A stretch of DNA of 64,000 nt, taken from NCBI RefSeq assembly GCF_007827955.1, contig NZ_VITR01000019.1:52203-116202 (forward strand), read 5' to 3'. The notes under the pieces were generated by a model, which was not told where the DNA came from, made no database searches, and was given only the letters and a program-made list of their open reading frames with translations. Source of the DNA: Nitrospirillum pindoramense. GTDB lineage: Bacteria > Pseudomonadota > Alphaproteobacteria > Azospirillales > Azospirillaceae. This document shows, one piece after another, positions 27,968-37,510 of the stretch (its first letter is position 1; each line of letters begins with the position of its first letter). A program made the translations under genes and the position numbers.

Positions 27968-29086
27968 TCAAACACCCAATATGTCGGCCACAGCCTCACC
28001 GATGGCCAGCGACGACGTCAGGCCGGGGCTTTCGATCCCGAACAGGGCCACCAGTCCGGGCAGGCCATGGACACCCGCCCCATCCAGGCGGAAATCGGGC
28101 TGCGCCTCGCCAGGACCATGGATCTTCGGCCGCACGCCGGCATAGTCCGGCACCAGGGCGCCATCGGGCAACCCGGGCCAGAAGCGGCGGATATAGCGGT
28201 AGAACCCATCCGCCCGGCCTGGATCGACGCTGTAGTCGGGCGCATCCACATATTCCAGGTCCGGCCCGAAGCGGCCCTGCCCGCCCAGGTCGCGGCGATA
28301 ATGCACGCCCAGCGCCCCGGGAATGGGCGGTGGATAGACCAGACGCCGGAACGGCGCCCCGCCCTGAAGCGCGAAATAGCTGCCCTTGCCGTAATGTGCC
28401 TTGGGGATCAGGGTGGCGGGAAAGCCCTCGATGCTGGCGGCCACGTCCTGGGCCGAGAGACCGGGCGCCGTGACCAGCAGGCGGGTGGTGACGGCGTAGG
28501 GGTCACGCCCGCCGGTGCGCACGCTGAAGCCCCCGCCGTCCAGCGGCGTCACCCCCAGAACCGGCGTCCCGGTGACCACGGCGCCGCCCCCACCTTCGAT
28601 CTCTCCCCGCAGGGCCACCATGTAGCCATGGCTGTCGAAGATGCCGCTTTCGGGGGAAAGAAGGGCGGCGACGGCGCGCAGCTCCGGTTCCAGCGCATGG
28701 ACCTCCGCGGCGGACAGCCAGCGCATGCCCTCCACGTCGTTGGTCTGGGCCTGGCGCAGGATGCCCTCCAGCCGGGGCAGCTCCGCCGCCTCCGTCGCCA
28801 CCACCAGCTTGCCGCACTTGTCGTAGGTGACGCCGTGGGCATCCAGGAAGGGATAGAGCAGGCGCCGCCCGGCGACGCAGAGCCGGGCCCGCAGCGAGCC
28901 CGTGGGATAATACAGGCCGCCGTGGACGACCTCCGAATTGCGGGAGGAGATGCCCTGGCCAATGGCCTCCTCCGCCTCCAGCACCGCCACGGTCAGGCCA
29001 CGCGCGGCCAAGGCGCGGCCACAGGCCAGGCCAACGGCCCCCGCCCCCACCACGATCCCGTCGAAATCGGTGTCCGTCACCGCCAT
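27968..29086 (-). CDS. FAD-dependent oxidoreductase (DAO / LhgO-like)
   Basis: A 372-residue flavoprotein. The N-terminal dinucleotide-binding motif is VVGAGAVGLACGRALA. The segment SSRNSEVVHGGLYYPTGSLRARLC is characteristic of the branch that includes L-2-hydroxyglutarate dehydrogenase. The C-terminal FAD contact is GLVALFGIESPGLTSSLAIG. It probably oxidises a 2-hydroxy acid, although a glycerol-3-phosphate or D-amino-acid type substrate is not excluded. The ATG at 29086 is chosen because AAGGGGAG lies seven bases upstream; longer in-frame starts exist at 29116 and 29164. Confidence 0.85.
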   Translation of the reverse strand: MAVTDTDFDGIVVGAGAVGLACGRALAARGLTVAVLEAEEAIGQGISSRNSEVVHGGLYYPTGSLRARLCVAGRRLLYPFLDAHGVTYDKCGKLVVATEAAELPRLEGILRQAQTNDVEGMRWLSAAEVHALEPELRAVAALLSPESGIFDSHGYMVALRGEIEGGGGAVVTGTPVLGVTPLDGGGFSVRTGGRDPYAVTTRLLVTAPGLSAQDVAASIEGFPATLIPKAHYGKGSYFALQGGAPFRRLVYPPPIPGALGVHYRRDLGGQGRFGPDLEYVDAPDYSVDPGRADGFYRYIRRFWPGLPDGALVPDYAGVRPKIHGPGEAQPDFRLDGAGVHGLPGLVALFGIESPGLTSSLAIGEAVADILGV

Positions 29087-29387
29087 GCCAGGCTCCCCTT
29101 TTTCCGCGTCACGCATCAGAACCGCGTCCCGGCAAATCTGCCCGGCCGACGGGGCCGCGCGCAATGCCGCAGGAGCGGTCGGGTCTCCGGCGTCGCCAGG
29201 CCCGAACCTTTAAGATAATTGTCGGCCAACAACCCAGGGCGTATTACCTTGGGCCAGATTGGTTTACCTGCCGGAAATATCGCCGGTGGACGGGACGCGA
29301 GCGGCGCTCGCCGTGTGAGGTTGGGGGGTATGAGGTTGGAAGCATGGGGTTGAGCACGGCGCGCCACCGCGGCCATCGAGGCGGGGC
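29087..29387. other. Intergenic region between divergent genes
   Basis: This 301-base stretch lies between the FAD oxidoreductase and the unrecognised 529-residue gene, which are divergent. It is less GC-rich around 29205-29285 and must carry both promoters. No gene or strong palindrome was seen. Confidence 0.4.
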
Positions 29388-30977
29388 ATGAGCCCGGCGG
29401 AGGAAGAGCGCGCCCGCACCCTGAGCGACCTGGTGGACCGGCTGTCGCCCGAGGCCGCGCGCAAGCTGTTCGAGGAAGTCGACGCCAGTCCCGACCAGAG
29501 CCGGGCGGTGGTGCGGCGCGCCCTGATCCAGAAGCTGAACGCCCAGCGGCAGGCCCACGCGCGCCGACAGTTCACCCAGCTGTTCGAGCCCTTCCTGACC
29601 AGCGACCCGTGGCTGCTGCGGGAGGAGTTCCATTGCCCGGGCAGCATCCATCCCCTGGATGTGGGGGGACTGTGGTCGGCGTTGGCGGCCAAGCCCTTGG
29701 CGCCGCTGAGTCGCTCGGTTGATGAAACCCTGTCGGCCCTGGCCCAGGAACAGCCGCTGTTCGTGGTGCTGCGCACGCCCAAGGCCCTGGCCCTACGGGA
29801 AGAGCTGCGGGTGGCCGCCGCGGCACGCCTGAACCAGACCTTGCAGGATCGGGCGGCCACCAAGGATTTGCTGGAGGCGATGAACGCCTGGCGCCGGGCG
29901 GAGGCCACGCGCAAGGGCTTGGGCTTCGTCCCCCGGCCCCTGACGGCGGCCGATCTGTCGCTGCTGAATGTGCTGCTGGAGAATGGCAGTCATTACAGCC
30001 GCCTGGTCCTGGGCCTGAACAGCGACGACGATGGTGGCGGGGCCGAGGGCGCCGCCACCGTGCTGGCGTTCCAGCCACCATCGGTGCCACAGGCCCAGGC
30101 CGCCCAGTTGGCCTTGCTGATGCCCCTGGTGCTGCTGAACCGCCACCGCGCCTACCGGCAGATGAGCGGTTATCTGGTGCAGGGCCCCACCGACTGGCAA
30201 CCCGTGCTGTTGTCGGCCCTGGTACGCCATCTGGCCCGCACCTGCCAAGTGCTGGCCGATGAGCTGGGCCAGTTGGCCGGCGCTGGCGAGGTCGCCCGCC
30301 GCCCCCTGGTGGTGGCGTCCGACCGGCGGGAGCTGCTGGAGCGCGAGCTGATCCACCTGGATGACCTGCTGACCCTGTTCGATGAATTCGACATGCTGCG
30401 GGATGGCCGGGAAGCCAGCCTGGCCCATGGCAACCTGGACACGATGATCAAGAAGGTGGAGGGCACCCTCTACCCCTATCTGTCCACCCGGGTGTCCGTC
30501 ACGGCGCACGCCAAGGGCCGGGCGGCGCTGGACCATGCCGCACTGGCCTGGGCGCTGGGCTACACCATGCGGTGGCGCAACACCCTGACGCGCAGCCTGC
30601 ATTGGGGCACCCGCTACAGTGATTTCCGCGACCGGCTGGTGGAGGATCTGACGGATGCCTACCGCGCGGCCTTTTCCCGCACCGAGGTGGGCGACAGCCG
30701 GGAACGGCTGGGCCAGGCGGTGCGCGCGGCGGAACTGTCGCAGGCCGTGGGTGCCGACTTGCGCGAAAGCATGACCCTGTTGGACCAGGGGCTGGTGCAA
30801 ACCGCGACGGATCGCCTGCGCGACGCCACCCCCCTGACCGGCGCCGAGATCACCCTGATCAGCACCCTGCTGACGAAGGCGCAGAACGAACTGCGGCGAA
30901 CCAAGCATTGGCGGGATGCCAACCTGGTGGCCTTCGTCACCCTGGCTGAGGAACGCCGGCTGGGGAACGCGGGCTGA
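29388..30977 (+). CDS. Unrecognised cytoplasmic helical protein
   Basis: 529 residues that I cannot place in a family. No signal peptide or membrane segment is evident. Composition is Leu/Ala/Arg-rich, and most of the length should be helical, with several amphipathic stretches such as ELLERELIHLDDLLTLFDEFD. A short Gly/Asp-rich linker (NSDDDGGGAEGA, near residue 210) suggests two halves. It has a good ribosome site (GAGGCGGGG) before ATG 29388 and normal codon use, so it is a real gene. It stands alone, convergent with the solute-binding protein gene. A scaffold or regulatory role is conceivable but unsupported. Confidence 0.75.
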   Translation: MSPAEEERARTLSDLVDRLSPEAARKLFEEVDASPDQSRAVVRRALIQKLNAQRQAHARRQFTQLFEPFLTSDPWLLREEFHCPGSIHPLDVGGLWSALAAKPLAPLSRSVDETLSALAQEQPLFVVLRTPKALALREELRVAAAARLNQTLQDRAATKDLLEAMNAWRRAEATRKGLGFVPRPLTAADLSLLNVLLENGSHYSRLVLGLNSDDDGGGAEGAATVLAFQPPSVPQAQAAQLALLMPLVLLNRHRAYRQMSGYLVQGPTDWQPVLLSALVRHLARTCQVLADELGQLAGAGEVARRPLVVASDRRELLERELIHLDDLLTLFDEFDMLRDGREASLAHGNLDTMIKKVEGTLYPYLSTRVSVTAHAKGRAALDHAALAWALGYTMRWRNTLTRSLHWGTRYSDFRDRLVEDLTDAYRAAFSRTEVGDSRERLGQAVRAAELSQAVGADLRESMTLLDQGLVQTATDRLRDATPLTGAEITLISTLLTKAQNELRRTKHWRDANLVAFVTLAEERRLGNAG

Positions 30978-31013
30978 AGGGCTGACGACGCCCTCCGTTC
31001 CCCCGGACGGGTG

Positions 31014-31856
31014 TCAAAGGCCCGGCGGGTGGCCCCCATGCTGGGACGCGATTTGCGCCAGCGTGCCGTCGGCGACCAGGCGGGCCAGGGCCGCCTCCAG
31101 CCGTTCCCGGACCTCCGGATCAAGGTGGGGGGAAAAGACCAGGTACTGGTCATCCACCGCCAGCGGCTGGGGCAGGATACGGACGCGGTCCTCCCACCCA
31201 TTGTTCCGAAGGGTTTCCGTCAGGCCGGGGTTGCGGAAGATGTAGAAGCGGCCACGGCCGCTCATCAGCTTGCGCAGGTTGGTATCGCTGTGGGCACCCC
31301 AGGCGTCGATGTGGCGGTCGTCGATGCCGGCCTTGTGCAGACGGTCCAGAAAGGCGGAGCCGGCGTTGACCAGAACGGTGTCGTGCCCATCCACCAGGGC
31401 GGCGCGCAGTTCCGCGAAGGAGGTGATGGCGGCCGGGTCCCCGGCGCGCACCGCCAACACCGTTTCCAGCCTCAGGACGGGCTGGCGCGAATAGAGCACG
31501 CGCGTCTCGCGCGCCGCCGTCCGGTAATAGCCGCAGTCGAAATCGAGGCGCCCGGCGGCCAATTCCTGGACCGCCCGGTCGTGGGTCAGCCAGTCCGTGG
31601 ACCATACCAGCCGCACGCCGGATGCCTGCCGAATCAAAGCCTGCAGGATTTCATCGCACATGCTGGGGGCCTTGGCGTCGAACGGGCCATGGCGCGGGAC
31701 GTGCAATTCCTGGACGGGAACGGGTGGACCGGCGGGCGCTGGGTTCGCGCGCGCGCCGGACGCGGCGCAAAGCACCACGGCCAGCAGGAGGACAACGCAA
31801 TGGCGACGCCGCAGCCGCGGTGATCCGCCTTGCCGATGTCGCCAACGCCGTTCCAC
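31014..31856 (-). CDS. Periplasmic amino-acid-type solute-binding protein (SBP_bac_3)
   Basis: About 280 residues. An Arg-rich n-region and hydrophobic core (VVLLLAVVLCAASGARA) form a signal peptide. The mature part has the two-lobe binding fold, with LVWSTDWLTHDRAVQELAAGRLDFDCGYY and later FAELRAALVDGHDTVLVNAGSAF in short blocks typical of family 3 proteins. No permease or ATPase lies nearby, so it may act as a stand-alone sensor or an orphan binding protein. The start is uncertain: GTG at 31856 with GGGGGG just upstream fits the signal peptide best. It is the last gene on the strand of the second TonB-receptor locus. Confidence 0.78.
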   Translation of the reverse strand: MERRWRHRQGGSPRLRRRHCVVLLLAVVLCAASGARANPAPAGPPVPVQELHVPRHGPFDAKAPSMCDEILQALIRQASGVRLVWSTDWLTHDRAVQELAAGRLDFDCGYYRTAARETRVLYSRQPVLRLETVLAVRAGDPAAITSFAELRAALVDGHDTVLVNAGSAFLDRLHKAGIDDRHIDAWGAHSDTNLRKLMSGRGRFYIFRNPGLTETLRNNGWEDRVRILPQPLAVDDQYLVFSPHLDPEVRERLEAALARLVADGTLAQIASQHGGHPPGL

Positions 31857-31966
31857 ACGGTCCCCCCGTCTTTTCCCAGAACCGCCACCCCCTGGGGCAC
31901 TGGGCGGGGAAAAGGGTACACCTGGCGGAGCCGGCCGGTAAGCGCGCCTTAGGGTAGGATCGCCCC

Positions 31967-34147
31967 TCAGCCCGCGTCCCTGACGCAGCGGAACCCCACC
32001 AGCGCCGAACGGTCGCGCGACGGGGCCATCAGCAACAATTTGCCGTGCTGGTCGTTGCGATAGGCCTGGGGGAAATACCAGATGGAGCCCTGGGGCTGAT
32101 ACAGGCTGCCACCGCGCAGGATGGCGGCGCGGGTGTGGTCGTCCTGGTATTCGTCCGTCCATTGCCAGACGTTGCCCACCAGATCCTGCACGCCGAAGGG
32201 GCTGGCCCCCGCCGGATGGCTACCCACGGCGTCGGGCGGCCGCACCGCGCGGCCCCGTTCCGGCACCGGCGCGGCGTCATCCCGCCAGGCGTCGCCCCAA
32301 GGGTAGCGGCGGCCGTCCTGCCCTTGCGCGGCGTACTGCCATTCCCATTCATGGGGCAGACGCTTGCCCGCCCAGGCGGCGTAGGCGCGCGCATCCTCCT
32401 GCGACACCCAGGTGACGGGCCGGTCGTCCCAGCCGGCGGGATAGCTGCCGCCCGTCCAGTCCTTCAGGAAGTTGCGGTCGTCCTTGGGATGGTAGCCGCT
32501 GGCATCCAGGAAGCGCTTGAATTGCGCGTTGGTCACGGGGAAGCGGTCCATGAAAAAGCGCGGCAGCGACAGCCGATGTTCATGATAGCGCCGCGCCTCC
32601 CCCTCCCAGGGGTAGGCGACATCGACGCCGGCACTGGTCCCGCCCTCGATCTCCAAGCCCTGGACGCGGAAGGTGAAGTCGCCAGCGGGAATTTCCACCA
32701 TGCCCTCGGGCGCCATGGCGGCGGGAGCGGTGGCCGGGATATCGACCAGGTGCTGAGGCAGCGGCGCCCAGGTGCGCGGCAGGCTGGCCAGATCAGTGGC
32801 CGTCATCGCCGTCATGGTCCGCATCAGGCCAAGGGTGGCGGCGTCCGGCGCGCCTGGCAGGGCCAGCACGGCGCCAAAGCCCTGGGCCTCCAACGGGAAG
32901 GATAGCAGCAGCCGATCGCCCTCCCGCCGCGGCGTCAGTTCCACGCCATGGTAAAGGTCGAAATACCGCAGCGCCGGTCCCCCCGCCGGCACGTCCAGCA
33001 CTGTCTGGTCCAGGGCATGGTCATTGCGGTTGACGATGGTCCAGGCCACACGGCCGTCGGCGCCGGGCCAGCGGCTGGCGTACACGCCGGCGGCGCGGGT
33101 GGGGTAGAAGGGCTGCCAGTCCGGGCTGGACAGCAGAGGCGCCAAGCCCCGTTCCAGGGTGGCCACCCGGCGCATCGCCTCGCCATCGCGGGGGCTGATG
33201 CCGTTCCAGATGCCCCACACGTTCTCCCACGCTTCCCAGCCGACGCCGTTGAAGAAGGCGTAGTGCAGGTCGTCGGTCTTGTCCCGGGCCCAGCGGTCCG
33301 AGATGTTGACCATGTGCCGGGGCTCCAGCCATTTGTAGCGGTCGACCTTGGGCACGGGCGCGAAGGTGTACTGGCCCCAGGACATGAGGTCCCAGGCCAC
33401 GGCCTCATCCGCCATCACCCCTTCTGGCTGGAAGGCCAGGGGACGGCCCGCCTTGTCCGCTGCCAGCGAAAAGGCCAGCGGCACGCCATCCTGGGTGTCG
33501 CCGTTGATACCGTCGATACCGATTTCCCGGGCCAACGCGGCGATGGCCTGCGGCCAGGGCTGGGCCGGCGCCCGCGTCCCCTGGTCCCACATCATCATGG
33601 GCAGCAGCACGCGCACGCCCCGGCGGTGAAAATCCGCCACCATGGCCTTCACCGCGGGCATCCCGCCCGGCAGGTTGGCCACCTGGTCCAGCTGGTTACG
33701 ATCGTCGATCCCCATGTTGGGGTAATCGGGCCACAGCAGCACGGCGTCGATGCCGCCGAAGCGGGCCGTCAGATCATCCAGGTAGCGGTCGACGGTGTAG
33801 CGCCCGGCAACCGGATCATAGAAATAACGATCCTCCACCATCATCTGGGTCTGGACGAAGCTGGTGCGGGTCCAGGCCAGCCGGGGATCGTCATAGCGGG
33901 CGGGGTCGTAACCGATGCGGATGCGGCGTTCCTGGTGCCAGTGGCGAACATCGTCCAGCCAGGACTCGTAATCGGCCGCCGTGCAGTCCCGTGTCCCGCC
34001 CTCCCACGCTTCCCGCCAGGCAAGGCAGGCGGGACCGGTGATCATCGGCTGCTTCCAACTGCCGTACGGCACCGCCTGGGTGTCCTGCGCCCCGGCGGTG
34101 CCGGTCAACAGCGTGCCTAGAAAAGCGGCGGCCAGCAGGCGGCGCAT
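31967..34147 (-). CDS. Glycosidase-like TIM-barrel domain fused to a C-terminal SUMF1/FGE-type domain
   Basis: 726 residues with a signal peptide ending near TAGAQ (residue 21). Residues about 90-400 resemble a glycoside hydrolase barrel: GIDAVLLWPDYPNMG, then GVRVLLPMMMWDQG and GIDGINGDTQDG with Asp at strand ends. Residues about 480-726 form a formylglycine-generating-enzyme (SUMF1) fold: PVTNAQFKRFL, LPHEWEWQYAAQG, DLVGNVWQWTDE, ILRGGSLY and VGFRCVRD. The two catalytic cysteines that follow RGGS in true FGEs are absent, so this domain is probably for binding or has a different activity. It starts 12 bases after the nucleoside hydrolase stop codon. Confidence 0.82.
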   Translation of the reverse strand: MRRLLAAAFLGTLLTGTAGAQDTQAVPYGSWKQPMITGPACLAWREAWEGGTRDCTAADYESWLDDVRHWHQERRIRIGYDPARYDDPRLAWTRTSFVQTQMMVEDRYFYDPVAGRYTVDRYLDDLTARFGGIDAVLLWPDYPNMGIDDRNQLDQVANLPGGMPAVKAMVADFHRRGVRVLLPMMMWDQGTRAPAQPWPQAIAALAREIGIDGINGDTQDGVPLAFSLAADKAGRPLAFQPEGVMADEAVAWDLMSWGQYTFAPVPKVDRYKWLEPRHMVNISDRWARDKTDDLHYAFFNGVGWEAWENVWGIWNGISPRDGEAMRRVATLERGLAPLLSSPDWQPFYPTRAAGVYASRWPGADGRVAWTIVNRNDHALDQTVLDVPAGGPALRYFDLYHGVELTPRREGDRLLLSFPLEAQGFGAVLALPGAPDAATLGLMRTMTAMTATDLASLPRTWAPLPQHLVDIPATAPAAMAPEGMVEIPAGDFTFRVQGLEIEGGTSAGVDVAYPWEGEARRYHEHRLSLPRFFMDRFPVTNAQFKRFLDASGYHPKDDRNFLKDWTGGSYPAGWDDRPVTWVSQEDARAYAAWAGKRLPHEWEWQYAAQGQDGRRYPWGDAWRDDAAPVPERGRAVRPPDAVGSHPAGASPFGVQDLVGNVWQWTDEYQDDHTRAAILRGGSLYQPQGSIWYFPQAYRNDQHGKLLLMAPSRDRSALVGFRCVRDAG

Positions 34148-34159
34148 GGGCTGTCCCCC

Positions 34160-35149
34160 CTAGTGCTGGGCCAGCAGGCCGTTCATCAGCAGGTCCAGGA
34201 TGCCTTCCTTGTCTTCCTTCAGGCAGACCTGGGCGTTGGCGGGGCCCGCCGCCGGTGTCGTCTCGCCCTTGTCGCCCACCACCAGACGCAGCGGCGTGGT
34301 GGGGCACAGCTTGGGGTCCAGCACATAGGCCACGGGCACCAGGTCGAACAGGGTGGGGGTGATCTGGCCCCAGCCGTTCAGGTGGCGCCACTGGTGGTAC
34401 ATCAGGGCCAGGGCGTCGGTCATGGGCGTGCCGGCGGCGAACAGCAGGTCGCGCTTCACCTCGTCCAGTTTCAGCCGGGTGCTGTCAAGCGGCATCACCA
34501 CCAGGGGCACGCCACTGGTGAACAGCTTTTTGGCCGAGGGAATGTCGGAAAAGATGTTGTACTCCGGCGTCGGGCCCTTCAGCGGGCCATAGCCGGTGTC
34601 GTCATAGCCGGCATAGACGGAGCCGCCCATCATCACCACCCGCTTCAGCTTGGCGAAGCCGGCGGGGTCACGGTCGATCAGGGCGCCCAGGGTGCTGGGC
34701 GGCGCCAGGGAAATGAGCGTCACTTGGCCGGGATGGCGGCGCGCCTGATCCAGGATGAAATCCACCGCGGATGGTGCGGGCGCGGCCGGAACCGGCTGTC
34801 CCTCCGCCCAACGCTTCTGCGTATAGGGCGTGGTGTTGGGCGTGGCAGGACCCTGCGCCACGGGAATGTCGGCCCGCTCGGCGATGCTGAGCAAGCGCTG
34901 CAGCTGGCGCACCCGCAAGCCGGTGTCGCCCCACGCCGCTGTAATCCCCAGGATGTCCAGGCGCGGATCGTTCAGCGCGGCGGCCAGGGCGAAGGCGTCA
35001 TCAATGTCATCGCCGATGTCGGTGTCGATGATGACCTTCTCCGCCGCGGCGGGCGCCGCGATGCCGGGAGCGGCCGGCAGGACGGCGCAGGCGGCACCGG
35101 CGCAGAGCATCCGGAAAAGCAAGGCGATGCGAAGCATGGAGCGCGTCAT
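34160..35149 (-). CDS. Periplasmic inosine-uridine-type nucleoside hydrolase
   Basis: 329 residues. A signal peptide ends near GIAAPA (about residue 33), unusual because many relatives are cytoplasmic. The calcium-binding DxDxxxDD motif is seen as IDTDIGDDIDDAFAL (Asp44-Asp51). VVMMGGSV and the C-terminal Asp in TPTLFDLVPV complete the nucleoside hydrolase pattern. The enzyme cleaves the N-glycosidic bond of nucleosides to a base and ribose. The start ATG 35149 follows GGGGAAG. It lies between a TonB receptor and the glycosidase/SUMF1 gene, suggesting that imported or outer-membrane-captured nucleosides are cleaved in the periplasm. Confidence 0.9.
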   Translation of the reverse strand: MTRSMLRIALLFRMLCAGAACAVLPAAPGIAAPAAAEKVIIDTDIGDDIDDAFALAAALNDPRLDILGITAAWGDTGLRVRQLQRLLSIAERADIPVAQGPATPNTTPYTQKRWAEGQPVPAAPAPSAVDFILDQARRHPGQVTLISLAPPSTLGALIDRDPAGFAKLKRVVMMGGSVYAGYDDTGYGPLKGPTPEYNIFSDIPSAKKLFTSGVPLVVMPLDSTRLKLDEVKRDLLFAAGTPMTDALALMYHQWRHLNGWGQITPTLFDLVPVAYVLDPKLCPTTPLRLVVGDKGETTPAAGPANAQVCLKEDKEGILDLLMNGLLAQH

Positions 35150-35302
35150 GGGTCTTCCCCGACAGACGGGACGGGTCCCCGCCGCGACGGGGCACATAGG
35201 AACAAGGACCCGCCGCTGCCACGGCCGGGCCCTTGCCTGAACTGCATGTATCACGATCACCCGGCGGCGGACCCGCCGCCGCCGGGATTGCGCGACACCG
35301 TC

Positions 35303-37510
35303 TTAGAACGAGTACTTGGCCTGAACACCGATGATGCGGGGTTCGTTGACCATGCCCGTCAGGTTGTTGAAGTCGATGGCGCCGATGACGCGCACCTGGT
35401 CCAGCACGTTGCGGACGAAGGCGGCGACTTCATAGCCCGCATCGTTCTTGTAGCCGACGCGGATGCCACCATCCAGGAAAGCCTTTCCGGTGAACTCCTT
35501 GGCCGTGTACAGGAAGAAGTTGTCTTCACCGCGGTAGGCCCAGTCGGTGTAGAAGAACACCTCGCCATCCAGGCCCACGGGCACGCCATAGCGGAACGTG
35601 GCGTTCAGGATCCACTTGGGCGCCTCAGGCAGGGGGTTGCCGTTCAGCAGGGCGTTGCCCTGGGCGTTCAGCGCGTTCGTCACGGTGCAGCCGCCGCCGC
35701 AGGTGGCGACCGACACGTTCGGATCCTGGATTTCCGTGTGGTTGTAGCTGCCGCCGGCGGTGACCAGCATGTGCTCCACCGGCTTGGCCTCGATCTCCAG
35801 TTCCACGCCGTAGCCGATGGCATGGTCGGCGTTCAGCAGGCGGGCGGTGTTGCTGGCGCCGCCCACGGCGGTCAGCTGCATGTCGCTGGTATCGTAGTAA
35901 TAGCCGGTCAGGTTCAAGCTGGCGCGCTTGTCGAACAGCGACGACTTGACGCCCGCCTCATACGAGATGGTGGTCTCGGCCTTGGCCGTCGAGGTGGCGT
36001 TGGCGAAGGTGATACGGTCCTGGATGGACGGGGCCAGGTAGCCGGTCGCCACGCGGACGAAGGCGTTGACATCGCTGTTGATGGCGTAGTCGGCCGACAC
36101 GTCCCAGGAGGCGTTGCCGCCGTTGACGCTGGTGCGCAGGTAGATGGGACCCGTGTAGCCGAAGTCACGGATGGATTCGACCGACTTGTTGTCGTGCGAA
36201 TAGCGCACGCCGCCGCCCAGGGTCAGGGCATCGGTGACCTTGTACTTCACCGAACCGAAGACGCCGTCGGTCTCGCTGCGGTCCTTGTGGCGGACCTGGT
36301 CGTCGATGGCGCCGGTGGCGGTGATGTAGTCGTAGTCCTTACCGGCCAGGTAGGAGTTGAAGTAGTACAGGCCGCCCTGCAGCAGCCACGGCCCCAGGTC
36401 GTTGGAGGCGAAGCGCACTTCCTGGCTCAGCTCACGCGGGGAGTTGTAGCCGCCGGTTTCCACCGAGAACGGCACGTCGGAGGGCACGCCGCCATCGATG
36501 TCGCCCCGGCTGAACACGTTGGCGCGCTCATAGCCGCTGACCGAGGTGACGGTGACGGGGCCGGCGTCGTAAACGATGTGCAGGTTGGAGCCGAAGGAGT
36601 TCAGCTTCTGCGGGTTGGCGCCATCCTGGTTGGCCTTCTCGATGTCGAAGCCCGGGACCAGGTCGTTGGTGCCCTTCTGGATGATGTTGGCGCGGAACAG
36701 GCGGGCGGAGCCGTCCAGCTGGCGGCCGTGGACGTTCAGCAGGACATCCAGGTTCTCATTCGGCGTGTATTCCAGCTGGAAACGGCCGGCCAGATCGCGG
36801 TAACCCTCGAAGTCCGTGTCGTTCTTCGTGGAGATATCCTCGTTCTGCACCCAGTCGTTACGGCGCTGCAGGTTGACCGAGGCGCGGTACTTCAGCACGT
36901 TCTTGACGATGGGGCCGCCCACGGCACCGGTGAAGTTCACCGTGTCATAGGTGCCGTAGGTCAGGTCGGCGAAACCACCGAAGGTGTCGCTGGGCTTGGC
37001 GCTGTCGATCTTGACGACACCGGCCGGGGTGTTCTTGCCGAACAGCGTGCCCTGGGGGCCGCGCAGCACTTCCACCGCACCCACGTCGAAGACCGGGAAG
37101 GCCTTCAGCATGGGGTTTTCCATGGCGACGTCGTCGTACACCACCGACACCGGCTGCGACGCGTTCGGGTCGAAGTCGGCGTTGCCCAGGCCGCGGATGT
37201 AGAAGCGCGGATAGGTACGGCCGAAGGACGACTCCGCCTGCAGGCTGGGGGTACGCGCCGCCAGGAAGCGGATGTCCATGCCGCTGGAGTTCAGCACGTC
37301 CAGCTTCTCACCGCTGATGGACGTGACGGCGATGGGCACCTCACGCTCCAGCGCCGGCCGGCGCTCGGCCGACACGATGATCTCGTCCAGCTTGTCGGAA
37401 TTGTCGTCAGCTGCGGCGGCCTGCGCCACGGTGGCCAGCCCCAAGAGGCTCAATGCCGACATACCCAGCAGCGCGGACTTCAGCCCGCGGCTCTTCTCAA
37501 CCCTCATCAT
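35303..37510 (-). CDS. TonB-dependent outer-membrane receptor of the nucleoside hydrolase locus
   Basis: 735 residues. A signal peptide ends near VAQAAA (about residue 33). A TonB-box region reads LDEIIVSAERR, and the plug (about 50-165) has EREVPIAVTSISGEKLD and VEVLRGPQGTLFGKNTPAG, both typical. The 22-strand barrel ends in a C-terminal Phe (QAKYSF). ATG 37510 is preferred over GTG 37525 because AAGGG lies nine bases upstream. The nucleoside hydrolase begins 153 bases downstream, so nucleosides or nucleoside-like compounds are plausible ligands, but this rests on gene order alone. Confidence 0.92.
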   Translation of the reverse strand: MMRVEKSRGLKSALLGMSALSLLGLATVAQAAAADDNSDKLDEIIVSAERRPALEREVPIAVTSISGEKLDVLNSSGMDIRFLAARTPSLQAESSFGRTYPRFYIRGLGNADFDPNASQPVSVVYDDVAMENPMLKAFPVFDVGAVEVLRGPQGTLFGKNTPAGVVKIDSAKPSDTFGGFADLTYGTYDTVNFTGAVGGPIVKNVLKYRASVNLQRRNDWVQNEDISTKNDTDFEGYRDLAGRFQLEYTPNENLDVLLNVHGRQLDGSARLFRANIIQKGTNDLVPGFDIEKANQDGANPQKLNSFGSNLHIVYDAGPVTVTSVSGYERANVFSRGDIDGGVPSDVPFSVETGGYNSPRELSQEVRFASNDLGPWLLQGGLYYFNSYLAGKDYDYITATGAIDDQVRHKDRSETDGVFGSVKYKVTDALTLGGGVRYSHDNKSVESIRDFGYTGPIYLRTSVNGGNASWDVSADYAINSDVNAFVRVATGYLAPSIQDRITFANATSTAKAETTISYEAGVKSSLFDKRASLNLTGYYYDTSDMQLTAVGGASNTARLLNADHAIGYGVELEIEAKPVEHMLVTAGGSYNHTEIQDPNVSVATCGGGCTVTNALNAQGNALLNGNPLPEAPKWILNATFRYGVPVGLDGEVFFYTDWAYRGEDNFFLYTAKEFTGKAFLDGGIRVGYKNDAGYEVAAFVRNVLDQVRVIGAIDFNNLTGMVNEPRIIGVQAKYSF

